Shown here: in pieces, positions 26,475-36,128 of the stretch
Layout: every line of letters begins with the position of its first letter
Numbering within the stretch: position 1 is the first letter of the stretch
Assembly (NCBI RefSeq): GCF_907164575.1
Contig: NZ_CAJQYY010000002.1
Span: 1 to 64,000, forward strand
Length of the DNA stretch: 64,000 nt
From: Paraburkholderia gardini
GTDB taxonomy: Bacteria > Pseudomonadota > Gammaproteobacteria > Burkholderiales > Burkholderiaceae
Direction of reading: 5' to 3'
Program-made: the position numbers and the translations under genes
The notes under the pieces: generated by a model
Database searches by the model: none
What the model was told of the DNA's origin: nothing
The model's input: only the letters and a program-made list of their open reading frames with translations

Positions 26475-27368
26475 TCAGGCGGCCTGCGCGGTAAGCGCGA
26501 GCGGCAGATAGTTCTGCAGATACTCTTCGAAATCCGCTTTCACTTCGGGATGGCGTAGCGCGAATTCGACGGTCGCCTTCAGATAGCCGAGCTTGCTGCC
26601 GCAATCGAAACGCGTGCCGAAATAGCGGTACGCGAGCACCTGCTCTTCCGTCAGCAGCGACTGCAACGCATCGGTCAGCTGCAACTCGCCGCCCGCGCCC
26701 GGTTGCAGCGCGCGGATGTGATCGAAGATCGTCGGCATCAGCACGTAACGGCCCACGACACCCAGGTTCGACGGCGCCTTTTCAGGCGATGGCTTCTCCA
26801 CGATCCCCGACAGCTTGATGACATCCTCTTCCCACTCGCGGCCGTCGACCACGCCATACGAGCGGCTCTCCTCGCGCGCAATGGTTTCAACGCCCACCAC
26901 CGAGCTGTGATAGTGGTTGAAGACGTTGACCAGCTGTTTCATGACGGGCTCGCTGCTGTGCAGCAGATCGTCCGCGAGCATCACGGCGAACGGGCTGTCG
27001 CCCACGAGCTTTTCCGCGCACAGCACGGCGTGACCGAGACCGAGTGCCGTCGCCTGGCGAACGTAGAAACAGTCGACGTTCGCGGGCTTGATGCCGCGCA
27101 CGAGATCGAGCAGTTCTTCCTTGCCGCGTGCTTCGAGCTCGGCTTCGATTTCATATGACTTGTCGAAGTGATCTTCAATGGCGCGCTTGCTGCGGCCCGT
27201 GACGAAGATCATTTCCGTGATACCGGCCTCGATCGCTTCTTCTACCGCGTACTGGATCAAGGGCTTGTCGACTACCGGCAGCATTTCCTTCGGGCTCGCC
27301 TTGGTGGCGGGCAGAAAGCGCGTGCCGAGGCCCGCCACGGGAAACACGGCTTTAGTGACTTTCAGCAT
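26475..27368 (-). CDS. galU: UTP-glucose-1-phosphate uridylyltransferase (GalU/BceT)
   Basis: This 297-residue enzyme makes UDP-glucose from UTP and glucose-1-phosphate. The nucleotide motif is at about 8-26 ([20 protein letters not shown]), the uridine-contact segment is [15 protein letters not shown], and the product-binding region is [16 protein letters not shown]. In the B. cepacia complex the equivalent gene, bceT, lies in the second cepacian cluster. Here it borders the EPS locus and is transcribed away from bceS. UDP-glucose feeds the priming transferase BceB and the dehydrogenase BceC, as well as galactose formation through a GalE not in this window. Assignment is firm; EPS dedication is from context. 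Confidence 0.95.
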   Translation of the reverse strand: MLKVTKAVFPVAGLGTRFLPATKASPKEMLPVVDKPLIQYAVEEAIEAGITEMIFVTGRSKRAIEDHFDKSYEIEAELEARGKEELLDLVRGIKPANVDCFYVRQATALGLGHAVLCAEKLVGDSPFAVMLADDLLHSSEPVMKQLVNVFNHYHSSVVGVETIAREESRSYGVVDGREWEEDVIKLSGIVEKPSPEKAPSNLGVVGRYVLMPTIFDHIRALQPGAGGELQLTDALQSLLTEEQVLAYRYFGTRFDCGSKLGYLKATVEFALRHPEVKADFEEYLQNYLPLALTAQAA

Positions 27369-27640
27369 GATTGTGTTCTCACATCTGTAGATGACGATGC
27401 GTCCCGCCCGACTCCGGCGACTCCGCGTTCCCTGAAAAGACTAGCGGAAAATAAATCATCCGGATAATCGAAATAACTATTAAATCTCGATATGCATAAT
27501 CAATCAGATGGAGTTGTCATATTATGAAATTCAGACGGAAACAGTTACACGTCAGTTAAACAGGAGGCGGAAGGATTTTCCGGATTTCGAGGCGACACAC
27601 GGTGCCTGGCGGATAAATCGCGCGTGGTCCGTTTTCTGAA
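27369..27640. other. AT-rich intergenic segment upstream of galU
   Basis: About 270 bp with markedly lower GC than its surroundings, notably 27445-27535 (runs such as attaaatctcgatatgcataa). It should hold the galU promoter and may hold the end of the small membrane-protein transcript. I could not assign defined -35/-10 pairs or a hairpin. Confidence 0.4.
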
Positions 27641-27787
27641 TTACTCGTTCTCGTCCATTGGCGGCAACTTGTTGCCCTGGTTCATCCTGAACCGGCTGAT
27701 TGGCTCGTTCCTCAATGCCTCGCGGTACGCGGAAATCGCGACGAGGACCAGCAATACGGCGATACCTGCCAGCAGATGCATGTTCAT
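27641..27787 (-). CDS. Small single-pass membrane protein
   Basis: This is a 48-residue frame from the ATG at 27787, preceded by GGGAG at a proper distance. It encodes a short N-terminus, one hydrophobic helix (about 3-20; MHLLAGIAVLLVLVAISAY), then a polar tail rich in Arg, Asn and acidic residues ending PPMDENE. This is the layout of small inner-membrane proteins with a cytosolic tail. The frame is open further upstream, but the ribosome site marks this start. It lies between galU and bceS. No family is recognised; a role in EPS assembly would be a guess. Confidence 0.55.
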   Translation of the reverse strand: MNMHLLAGIAVLLVLVAISAYREALRNEPISRFRMNQGNKLPPMDENE

Positions 27788-28047
27788 GGCGCTACTCCCT
27801 GATTCCAGCAATCCAGCCTTCAAACTAGCATGAAAAAACGGATAAATAATTCGCCATCCCGGATGCCGTTATTTTCCTTTCAGATTGTCATCGGCATGCC
27901 TTTTAATTACTTTTGAAAGAAGATTTTTTATTCATTTATTCATTACCGTCTCGCATTACGATACTCAGGCGGCCGCGTGCGTCCATGACGGTCCGCCATC
28001 GCCGCATCGGCGCCAGCGTTTGCGAACGCATGAACCAGGGATTCCGT

Positions 28048-29238
28048 ATGAGCGACCCGGCATTGCATGCCTCCGGCACATCGCTGCCATTCACCTCCGC
28101 TTCACGCACTCACACACGCGCCGAAAACGTCGGCAAGGAGCACGTTATCGACGCGATGCGGGGCTTCGCCGCCCTGCTCGTGGCCTACTTCCACTGCCGT
28201 CAGGTCACGTGGGTCGGCATGGAAGCGTTTCACCGCACCGCCGGCAAGGTGCTCGATCTCAACACGATCGTCGCGTACCTGACGCTTCCGGTTGCATGGG
28301 GCTCGGCAGGGGTGCCGATTTTCTTTGTCATCAGCGGCTACTGCATTCATCGCGGCGGGGCGCTACGACTGGCTGCGAACCCGTCATACAAGCTCGATGC
28401 GGTGAACTTCTGGGCACGCCGTTTCGCGCGCATCTATCCGGTGCTGCTGGCGGCGCTCCTGCTCACGTTCGCACTCGATTCGATCAGCTACCAGTTGCCC
28501 CCTGTGAGCCACAAGCTGAAAGACATCGGCCTGCCGGTGTTCCTCGTGAATCTCTTCTCCCTGCAGGGTGTCGCGGGCCGAACCTATGGCTCGAACGGCG
28601 CGCTCTGGACGCTCTCGCTCGAAGTCCAGTTCTACGCCGTCTATCCGCTGCTGTTCGCATTGCGCCGACGGCTCGGCATGTCGTGGGTCGTCGCGATCGT
28701 CGCGGCGCTCAACGTCGTGTCGGCGTTCGTGCTGGAGCGCCACGACATGCAGTTTTTCACCTCGTACTGGCTCTCGTGGACGCTCGGTGCCTGGATCGCC
28801 GAAGCGAAAGCACATGCGGGCACCCGTGCAGGCTCACGTTCGCGGTGGCTTTATGCCGGCGCGGCGGCGTTCACCCTCGCCGGCATCGTTGGGTTTCACT
28901 TCGGGCAATACGCAGCGTTCCAGCTGTGGGCCGCCGGTTTCGCGTGCTATCTGCTGAAGGCGCTCGATCGTCCCGAGTCGAACGCCCCGCGTTTTCCGCT
29001 GCTGTCGCGCCTCGGCGATTTCAGTTTTTCGCTCTATGTCGTCCACCTGCCGCTGTTCGTGTTGCTGTCGGCGCTGGTGCTTCATTCGTCGCTACAGGTC
29101 GCGATCTGGCCTTCGTTCGCGTTCCTGCTGCTCGCCATTCCGTTCGCGTGGGTGTTTTACCGTCTGGTCGAACTGCCCGCGATGAAGTGGTCGGCAAGTC
29201 TCAAGCCCAAGGTAAAAACGGCGCATGCCCGGACCTGA
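28048..29238 (+). CDS. bceS: Acyltransferase family 3 (BceS-like)
   Basis: The 396-residue inner-membrane acyltransferase has about ten hydrophobic segments. Family motifs include IDAMRGFAALLVAYFHCRQV, the GVPIFFVISGYCIHRGG block and the RRFARIYPVL arginine motif. The C-terminal GDFSFSLYVVHLPLFVLL block has its late histidine. Such enzymes move acetyl groups across the membrane onto polysaccharide units, and cepacian is O-acetylated. The start at 28048 is chosen because AGGGA lies just upstream; in-frame ATGs at 28030 and further 5' are less well placed. It converges on bceR, with a hairpin terminator between. BceS naming rests on neighbourhood and family. Confidence 0.87.
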   Translation: MSDPALHASGTSLPFTSASRTHTRAENVGKEHVIDAMRGFAALLVAYFHCRQVTWVGMEAFHRTAGKVLDLNTIVAYLTLPVAWGSAGVPIFFVISGYCIHRGGALRLAANPSYKLDAVNFWARRFARIYPVLLAALLLTFALDSISYQLPPVSHKLKDIGLPVFLVNLFSLQGVAGRTYGSNGALWTLSLEVQFYAVYPLLFALRRRLGMSWVVAIVAALNVVSAFVLERHDMQFFTSYWLSWTLGAWIAEAKAHAGTRAGSRSRWLYAGAAAFTLAGIVGFHFGQYAAFQLWAAGFACYLLKALDRPESNAPRFPLLSRLGDFSFSLYVVHLPLFVLLSALVLHSSLQVAIWPSFAFLLLAIPFAWVFYRLVELPAMKWSASLKPKVKTAHART

Positions 29239-29275
29239 GCAGACGCCGCTTTCCTGTTGTTTCCCTGTTCCGTAC

Positions 29276-29298
29276 CCGGCCGCTGATGCGGCCGGTTT
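29276..29298. terminator. Hairpin terminator between convergent bceS and bceR
   Basis: ccggccgc (29276-29283), loop tgat, gcggccgg (29288-29295) form a perfect 8-bp GC stem followed by ttt on the plus strand. It lies in the 83-bp gap between two converging genes. The short T-run makes it a modest intrinsic terminator for bceS, possibly working both ways. Confidence 0.6.
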
Positions 29299-29321
29299 CA
29301 CAGCAACAGTAACGCCGCGCT

Positions 29322-31835
29322 CTACGCGACGGCTGCTTTCTTCAGCTTCCTGCCGTTGGCCGCCTGTCCTGCCACGTTCTTCAGAATGCGCTCGACGCCC
29401 GCGACATAGTTCGCCGTACCAAAGCGCTGCACTGCCGTGCGATGACCGTTCGCGACGATCCGTTCGCGCAGCGCAACGTCCGTCTGAAGGTTCGCGAGCG
29501 TTCTGGCAAGCGCGCCTGCATCGCCCGGTTCGCACAGCAATCCGTCCACGCCATCTTCGACGATTTCAAGCACGCCGCCCGCGCGCGCGGCAACCACCGG
29601 ACGCAGCGCGAGCATGCCTTCGACGATCACGCGTCCAAACGGCTCCGGCGTGATCGACGTATGCGCGACGACATCCACCGCGCACATGCAGGCCGCGACA
29701 TCGTGCTGGAATCCGAGAAAATGCACACGTTCGGCAAGGCCGTTCGCTTCGACGAACGCATGCAGGCCGGCTTCGTATTCATCGTCTTCGCCGAAGAGCG
29801 CCGCGCCGACGAACACCGCATGCATGCGCGGATCGTGCACCATCGCTTCGAGCAGGACGTGCTGGCCCTTCCAGTGTGCGAGGCGGCTGAACGAGCCGAC
29901 CAGAAACGCGTCCTGCGGCAATCCCAGCTGCGTGCGCAAGGTACGTTGCGGCACACCGCGCAACGCGTCGAACGGCGCCGCGGAAATGCCGTTGAACACA
30001 ACGTCGATCCGTTTCCTGTCGAAGCCGGTCAGCCCGGAAAACGCCCGCGCTGAAGCCTCCGAATTCGCGATCACATGCGCAAGCCCGAATTTCGCGCACC
30101 ACTTGATGATCGCCAGCTGCTTGCGGCCAAAGTGCTGCGCGCTGACGATATCGCGCAGATGCCAGACCACTGGCCTGCGCGCAAGTTTGCCGGCCATCGC
30201 GCCAATCACCATCGCGCGCTGCGTGTTCGCGTAGATCACGTCGGCGTCACGCGCGCATGCCGTCAGGGCACGCACGAGCGAGGCAAGACCCATCAGCGCC
30301 GAAGCCTTCGGCAGCTTGCCGCCCTGCTTGCGCACGTGGCGCAGCGCACCGGCGTCGAGCACGTCTACCGCGACGCCGGCTTCGTCGAGTGCGGTGCGAA
30401 ACGGACCATCGTCGAAAAGCGCGACCTGGATGCGCGCGCGCAGCGTCTTGACGACTTCGAGCAGCGACAGCTCGGCGCCGCCCAGCACGCCGCTCTGATC
30501 GATCGCGAGCACGCCGATGCTGCCGGCCTTGAGCGCACTGTCCGAAGGCGGCGCGCAATTGAACGGCGGCAGCGTCGCATGGCGCAGCGCCGGGACTTTC
30601 TCCCTGACGTGCTCGAAGAAACGCTCACGGAACAGGGTCGCCGAAAACTGCTCCGCGTTCGCGCGGCAATCCGCAGGCGAAAAACGTCCGATGTTGTCGT
30701 CGAACTGCTCGACGGCCGCGATGATCGACGCGGTGGTCTGTTCGTCGAAGAACATGCCCGTGGGCCGCGCGTCATACAGGTCGCGCACCGTTTCGAGCGC
30801 ACCGCCCTTGCCGTAGGCGATGACCGGCGTGCCGCAGGCCTGCGCCTCGACCACCGAGATGCCGAAGTCCTCCTCGGCGGCAAACACGAACGCCTTCGCG
30901 CGACGCATCTGGTCGTGCAGCACGGCGAACGGCTGGTAACCCATGATCTCGATGTTCGGCGTTGCCTTCGCGCGGATCTTCTGCATGTCGGGACCGTCGC
31001 CGATCACGACGAGACGTCGCGCGGGCATCTTTGCGAATGCCTCGACGATCAGGTCGATCTTCTTGTACGGCACCATCCGCGAAGCGGTCAGATAAAAATC
31101 TTCCTTGTGCTCGCTGACGAGAAACGCGTCGACGTCGACAGGCGGAAAGATGACTTGCGCATCGCGCTGATAGACCTTCCTGATACGCCGCGCGATAAAC
31201 GCCGAATTGGCGACGAATTCGTCCACCGAATTCGACGTGCGGACATCCCAGTTGCGTATGTAGTGAAGAATCAGCCGTGCGAGGGCGGAACGCGGACCGC
31301 TGATCAGGTTCGACTGCTTCAGGTATTGATGCTGCAGATCCCACGCATAGCGGATCGGCGAATGCACGTAGCTGATATGAACCTGATCCGGGCCCGTCAG
31401 CACACCCTTCGCGACAGCGTGGCTGCTGGAAATCACGACGTCGTAGGCGGACACGTCGAGCTGCTCGATCGCAAGCGGCATCAACGGCAGCATCGCGCGG
31501 TACTTCGTGCGCGCGAGCGGCAGATTCTGGATAAACGACGTGGTCACCGGCTTGTCGCGGATGAACGAGCGGTCGTCGAGAAAGTCGACGAGGCTGAACA
31601 GGTCCGCATCCGGAAAGCACGCGATGATCTGTTCGAGCACGCGCTCGGCGCCCGCGTAGGTGACGAGCCAGTCATGCACGATCGCGACGCGAACGGGCTT
31701 GCCCGGGCGCGGCGGGCGGCGCGCCGGCAGTTGCAGTTGCAGTTCCAGGCGCGGCGCAGGCAGCAGCGCGCCGGGCGCGGCAGGTACGTCAGGGTTCGCG
31801 CGCAGGACGGGTTCGTCGAGAACGTCTTGGTTCAT
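29322..31835 (-). CDS. bceR: Double-domain GT4 glycosyltransferase (BceR-like)
   Basis: The 837-residue cytosolic protein contains two complete GT-B transferases. The first (about 45-400) starts with RVAIVHDWLVTYAGAERVLE and has the donor-site EEDFGISVVEAQACGTPVIA. The second (about 440-830) starts with IGVLAIDQSGVLGGAELSLL and has TPEPFGRVIVEGMLALRPVV. Each has an E-x7-E type GT4 nucleotide-sugar motif, so two sugars could be added by one polypeptide. The ATG at 31835 overlaps the flippase gene by 4 bp (ATGA), so bceQ-bceR form an operon. The long open frame further 5' is the shadow of bceQ. BceR naming follows the cepacian cluster order. Confidence 0.9.
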   Translation of the reverse strand: MNQDVLDEPVLRANPDVPAAPGALLPAPRLELQLQLPARRPPRPGKPVRVAIVHDWLVTYAGAERVLEQIIACFPDADLFSLVDFLDDRSFIRDKPVTTSFIQNLPLARTKYRAMLPLMPLAIEQLDVSAYDVVISSSHAVAKGVLTGPDQVHISYVHSPIRYAWDLQHQYLKQSNLISGPRSALARLILHYIRNWDVRTSNSVDEFVANSAFIARRIRKVYQRDAQVIFPPVDVDAFLVSEHKEDFYLTASRMVPYKKIDLIVEAFAKMPARRLVVIGDGPDMQKIRAKATPNIEIMGYQPFAVLHDQMRRAKAFVFAAEEDFGISVVEAQACGTPVIAYGKGGALETVRDLYDARPTGMFFDEQTTASIIAAVEQFDDNIGRFSPADCRANAEQFSATLFRERFFEHVREKVPALRHATLPPFNCAPPSDSALKAGSIGVLAIDQSGVLGGAELSLLEVVKTLRARIQVALFDDGPFRTALDEAGVAVDVLDAGALRHVRKQGGKLPKASALMGLASLVRALTACARDADVIYANTQRAMVIGAMAGKLARRPVVWHLRDIVSAQHFGRKQLAIIKWCAKFGLAHVIANSEASARAFSGLTGFDRKRIDVVFNGISAAPFDALRGVPQRTLRTQLGLPQDAFLVGSFSRLAHWKGQHVLLEAMVHDPRMHAVFVGAALFGEDDEYEAGLHAFVEANGLAERVHFLGFQHDVAACMCAVDVVAHTSITPEPFGRVIVEGMLALRPVVAARAGGVLEIVEDGVDGLLCEPGDAGALARTLANLQTDVALRERIVANGHRTAVQRFGTANYVAGVERILKNVAGQAANGRKLKKAAVA

Positions 31836-33298
31836 GCGCTTTTCCTCGGGTTCAGTCGCAGCAGCAGCGAGCGGGCAAGCCCGCGCACTGCTGGCGTCAT
31901 CGTGAGAGACCAGCCGGTATTCGCGAGCACGATGAGCGCGCCCGCCGCGAGTGCTGTCGCGAAGCTCGACAGGAAACCAGCGATATACAGGCTGCCCAGC
32001 AGAAAGACGAGATGCGGCAACATGTCGAGCCAGATGGGCCGGGCGCGGATCGCCGAGAGCCACAACAGCACCGCGTAATCGAAGAGCGAGCGTGAGGCCA
32101 CGATCACCGCCGCACCGGTCAGGCCGAAATGCGCGATGCCGAACCACAGGCCGCCTGCGAAGAGCGGCAGTTCGACGAGCGCGACCCTGGCTGCCGCGGC
32201 AGGGTTGACCTGCGACTGGATCAATACGCGCGTGACGTTCGCCTGCCCGATGAGCCATACACTCAACACGAGAATGCGGCCTACAGGTGCCGCTTCGCGT
32301 GCAAGTTCAGCGCCCACCCACAGGTGCAGAAACGGTTCAAGCCCGAAGATCGCGACGATCGCAACGGGGGTGAATACCGCGTTGAGAAATTCGAGTGCCT
32401 GTTGCGCGAGCACGTCCGCGTGATCGCGGCGTACGGCGGACAGGCGGGGAAACAGCGTACGCACCACCGCCGTCGAAACGATGTTGAGCCGGTAGACCAG
32501 GTTTTGCGGCACCGTGTAGTACGTGACGAAGCGCGCGCCCATTGCTGTCCCGAGCATCATGCGGTCGAGCGAATCGGAGACCATGTTCGTCATGCTCGTC
32601 ACGAGCATCCAGCCACCGAAGTTGAAGAGGCCCCTGGCGACCTTGAGTTGCGGCGGCTGGATGCGGCGGATGCCGAGCACCTTGAGCGTCGAGTACCCTA
32701 GCAGCACCGCGGCCAGAAGCCGCGCGACCACCGCCGCGGCCAGCACGCTTTGCAGGTTCGGTGCGACGAACCACGCAGCGGCAAGCGGCAGCAGCTGGAA
32801 CAGGAAGGTGCCGATTGTCTGGTTCGTGTTGTAGATGCCAAAGCGTTCCGCCCCGTTGATCGAGCCGGCAAATACCCACGAGACGTTCGCAATCGGAATC
32901 GCGACGGCGAGCCACGGCAGCGCCATATACACCTCGTGCTGCAACGCCGGCGACACGCGCGTGAAATACGCGGTGTAGATGAACGCGCCGAAGTAGATCA
33001 CGAGGCCGCCGATGATGCCGGTGCCGAGATTGAGCCAGAACGCGCTCCAGAACACCCGCGCGCATTCTGCATCGTCGTTCGAGGCGCGCGCCTTCGAGAT
33101 GTGATTCTGCGCGGCCATGCTCATGCCGAGATCGAGAACCCCGAAGTAGCCGATCAGCGTCCACACGAGACTGATCACGCCGTAGCGTTCCACGCCCAGC
33201 GCCCTGATGTAGGCAGGCACTGTCACGAGCGAAACGAAAGTCGGCAGCACCAGTCCGCAAAAATTGATCGCTACGTTCTTGAGGATGCCTTTTTCCAT
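31832..33298 (-). CDS. bceQ: Polysaccharide flippase, Wzx/MATE-like (BceQ-like)
   Basis: The 488-residue protein has 12-14 hydrophobic segments and the polysaccharide-export flippase fold. The start is ILKNVAINFCGLVLPTFVSL, with VERYGVISLVWTLIGYFGVL and DLGMSMAAQNHISKARASND typical of the group. It should move the undecaprenyl-linked repeat unit from the inner to the outer face of the inner membrane before polymerisation by BceI. ATG at 33298 follows AAAGG; a TTG one codon earlier is possible. It is 160 bp downstream of the NHL-protein gene on the same strand and overlaps bceR. Confidence 0.9.
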   Translation of the reverse strand: MEKGILKNVAINFCGLVLPTFVSLVTVPAYIRALGVERYGVISLVWTLIGYFGVLDLGMSMAAQNHISKARASNDDAECARVFWSAFWLNLGTGIIGGLVIYFGAFIYTAYFTRVSPALQHEVYMALPWLAVAIPIANVSWVFAGSINGAERFGIYNTNQTIGTFLFQLLPLAAAWFVAPNLQSVLAAAVVARLLAAVLLGYSTLKVLGIRRIQPPQLKVARGLFNFGGWMLVTSMTNMVSDSLDRMMLGTAMGARFVTYYTVPQNLVYRLNIVSTAVVRTLFPRLSAVRRDHADVLAQQALEFLNAVFTPVAIVAIFGLEPFLHLWVGAELAREAAPVGRILVLSVWLIGQANVTRVLIQSQVNPAAAARVALVELPLFAGGLWFGIAHFGLTGAAVIVASRSLFDYAVLLWLSAIRARPIWLDMLPHLVFLLGSLYIAGFLSSFATALAAGALIVLANTGWSLTMTPAVRGLARSLLLRLNPRKSA

Positions 33299-33458
33299 CA
33301 AATGCCTTTGAGTCAGTATTGCGTCCGCCGCTCGCGCGCCGGGAGATGTTTCGAGTAGAGCACGTAAAAAATGACCGCTGACGTTGTTGAACGCCCGGAA
33401 AATAATCCGCTCGAAGGCGACGAAAATGCCCTGATCAAGGCCTTAAAACACTTTTGTG

Positions 33459-35672
33459 TCAGGCGGGCTTCCAGCGATACATCAACACCTTGCCGCGCGC
33501 GTCTTCCTCGACGAAGATCAGGTATTCGCCATCGCCGCGCCTGAATGCGCTGATGCCGTTCGGCACGTCGACCCAGCCCGATGCGCGGCCCACTTCCGGA
33601 CCAGGCCGGAAAATACCCACTTCGCGACCGGAGTCCCTGTCGTACACGTGAACGGTCCCGACGGGTTCGACAGCGAAGATGTACTGGCCTTCAACCGTGA
33701 AGCCCATGATCGTCGAAACCGGCTTCGCCTTCGTTTCCCATGGCAGCGTGATGGCGTAGCGTTGCACCGGCTTGCCCGACGACCACCTGTCGTAACGCAC
33801 CAGCATGCGGCCCGCTTCCTTCCAGAACGCGCGGTCCACGCCGAGATCCGCCGTATAGCCCGACGCGTACATTGTGTCGGTGGCCGCGTCATACACGGCG
33901 CGGCGTAATTCCGTGAACGGCGCGGGCACCGGGTACGTCGTCATGTTCGACCACGCGTAGATCGGGTTGCCCTTCGCGTCCAGCCCGCCGAAATGCAGGC
34001 GGAAAATGCCCTTCGTGTCGCGCGCGCGCCAGATGTCGCCGGCTGAATCGACCCACCAGCCCCACCCGCCCGGCAGTTTCGCGCCGGTGTTGTCCGGCGA
34101 GAACTCGTTCGCATCGAAACGGCCATTACCGTTCGTATCGCGCCAGATCCAGTCGCCGCCCGGCGGCGCATTCGGCACGTGTTCAACGGCCTTCGGCCTG
34201 CCGGCGATGAATCCCGAAGGAATCGCCGTCTCGCCATCGTGCGCCGCGTCGAAGCGATAGATCTTGAGGTGATCCGCGTACATGTCCGTGAGAAACAGGA
34301 ACGTATGCCCCTTCAGCCTGCGCGCGATCGGCAGACCCGGCCACTCGGCCACGGTAAACACCGGGTCTTCCGGATACCTGAAGCGGTTCGACAGAAAGCC
34401 CACGTATTTCCAGTCCTGACCGGCCGGCTTCGACAGATCGAGTTCGAACCGTTTGTTGCCGGTGTAGACGCTGTCGGGCCGCGACGGATCCATCCACGCG
34501 CCATCGACGAACAGCAGCCCCTGCAACTGCCATAGCTGGCGCCCATCCGGCGCGTAGCTCTCGAGCGTCGCACCCAGATTCGCCGCGATCACCTTGCGTA
34601 TTGGGCCGACACCATTGCACGACACGTACACGTTGCCGCGCGCATCGACGCCTACGCCCGTCAGGCCATTGAAGCGCTGCGGCCCCGGTCTGCCGGAGGC
34701 GCCGGAAAAAATGCCGCCACGTTCGCCAAGCGTGCCGCTCGCCGTATAGCGGCCATTCGTGCGGCTGAAAAACAGCACCTGCTGACGCGGACCGTTGTCG
34801 GCTATCAGTACGCGACCCTGGCCGTCGACCGCGACGTCCGCGACCACCGTATCGTCCGGCAGCGGCAACGTGTCGTTCAGACGCTGCCCATCGGCCGTGT
34901 AATGCAGCACGCGCCGCGTACGGTCGCCAGGCGGGCCGCTCAATACCCAGAGCGTCCCGTCCGGCGCGACGGCAATCCGGCCCGGTTCCGGCACGCTCCA
35001 CGTCGTTTTCCGCAACATCGATTCGGCGTCGTAGACCTCGATGCGGTCACGCGCGGTGTTCGACACGTAGAGCGTGGTGTCGGTCGCGGCGAGCCCGTCG
35101 ATCTCCGCCTTCTGGTCGGACGGCACTTCGTTCACCATCAGAAAGCTGGCCGCGAGCCGTGCGCGCGGATCGAGCGCGAGCGATACGTTGGCGCCGCTGT
35201 GAAACGGTGCGCTGCGTTTCGGGTCGGCGATCTCGCGGCGCGACACGCCGTACCACTGCTTGCCCTTCTCCGGCCACACGCCGGGCGAAACCAGATGGCC
35301 GCGCTCATTGCCGACCGAGACCGCCAGAAACTCGTACTTGTGATTGATCGCGACGGCCGTGCCGCCCAGGTTGCCCCAGCCGTGCGTGTCGCCCGCGACA
35401 CCGAGCACCTTGCCGTTCTGATAGATGCTCGCCTCGGCACCGCTCTCGTCCCAGATCGCGTTGGTGTACACCTTGCCATCGGGCGAAACCGCGATCGCGG
35501 CGATGTCGATCTGCATCCACGTGCCGTTGCCGAAACCGAACGTGTTGCCGATCCACGACGTCTTCACGTTCAGCACGTTTTCGGCATGCAGCGGGCACGA
35601 TGCCAGCGACACCCAGAACAGCAGCGCGCACAGACGCTTTGTCACAAGACTGGCAGACAGCGAACGCGGCAA
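33459..35672 (-). CDS. Large secreted NHL-type propeller protein with EF-hand loop
   Basis: The 737-residue precursor has a signal peptide (about 1-30; cleavage after LHA). The rest is rich in propeller-blade strands such as IAVAPDGTLWVLSG, VADVAVDGQGRVLIADNG and GVGVDARGNVYVSCNG, as in NHL or SMP-30-type folds. Residues 512-524 (DTNGNGRFDANEF) form a canonical 12-residue EF-hand/dockerin calcium loop, with D512, N514, N516, D520 and E523. No membrane anchor follows. It is probably periplasmic or extracellular and may bind, modify or hold the polysaccharide in a calcium-dependent way. It lies upstream of bceQ-bceR and divergent from bceO. Its position resembles bceP of the cepacian cluster, but I cannot confirm orthology. 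No catalytic residues are recognised. Confidence 0.72.
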   Translation of the reverse strand: MPRSLSASLVTKRLCALLFWVSLASCPLHAENVLNVKTSWIGNTFGFGNGTWMQIDIAAIAVSPDGKVYTNAIWDESGAEASIYQNGKVLGVAGDTHGWGNLGGTAVAINHKYEFLAVSVGNERGHLVSPGVWPEKGKQWYGVSRREIADPKRSAPFHSGANVSLALDPRARLAASFLMVNEVPSDQKAEIDGLAATDTTLYVSNTARDRIEVYDAESMLRKTTWSVPEPGRIAVAPDGTLWVLSGPPGDRTRRVLHYTADGQRLNDTLPLPDDTVVADVAVDGQGRVLIADNGPRQQVLFFSRTNGRYTASGTLGERGGIFSGASGRPGPQRFNGLTGVGVDARGNVYVSCNGVGPIRKVIAANLGATLESYAPDGRQLWQLQGLLFVDGAWMDPSRPDSVYTGNKRFELDLSKPAGQDWKYVGFLSNRFRYPEDPVFTVAEWPGLPIARRLKGHTFLFLTDMYADHLKIYRFDAAHDGETAIPSGFIAGRPKAVEHVPNAPPGGDWIWRDTNGNGRFDANEFSPDNTGAKLPGGWGWWVDSAGDIWRARDTKGIFRLHFGGLDAKGNPIYAWSNMTTYPVPAPFTELRRAVYDAATDTMYASGYTADLGVDRAFWKEAGRMLVRYDRWSSGKPVQRYAITLPWETKAKPVSTIMGFTVEGQYIFAVEPVGTVHVYDRDSGREVGIFRPGPEVGRASGWVDVPNGISAFRRGDGEYLIFVEEDARGKVLMYRWKPA

Positions 35673-36128
35673 TACAGATCCTCCGGTCAGGGGCCGTTCA
35701 CGGCGCGGATCGCGCGCGATCGAAGCAGGTCGTTTTCACCGGTTCACCTTACCCGGGAAATCCGGGCCGATGAAAATCGAAAATAATTCAAAAATATTCA
35801 GGGAATATTCGCTGATATCCGTTCTGGTTGATTTTCGCGCGCGAATCAGGTCACGTAATCGGCATGCAAGGCGATCCGTCATAAAACGGCCGTTTTTTCC
35901 GCAAGATCGCGCGCCTTCATGTGCGCGCCAGCCCGCATCCAGTGAGTGGATCCGCATGAAAAGCGCATCTCCGGCCTGTTTGATTACATTCTGATTCCAT
36001 TGTTTCGGTTTATCAGTTTTGTATTCGTTTTTTCATCAGTTTATTTTCCCTAGAATGAATGGCACTTCCCGTTGCACACAGGGTGTCTTCGTGCGTGCGG
36101 CTTACAACGCGCCCTTTCCGGATGGTTC
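35673..36128. promoter_or_regulatory. AT-rich divergent promoter region (NHL gene and bceO)
   Basis: About 450 bp between the NHL-protein gene and bceO, with a strongly AT-rich core around 35765-35830 and 35990-36055. A -10-like TAGAAT lies at 36051-36056 on the plus strand, preceded by T-rich DNA without a clear -35. Long AT-rich stretches in a GC-rich genome suit binding by H-NS/MvaT-like silencers, often found at EPS promoters. No gene is seen. Confidence 0.4.
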
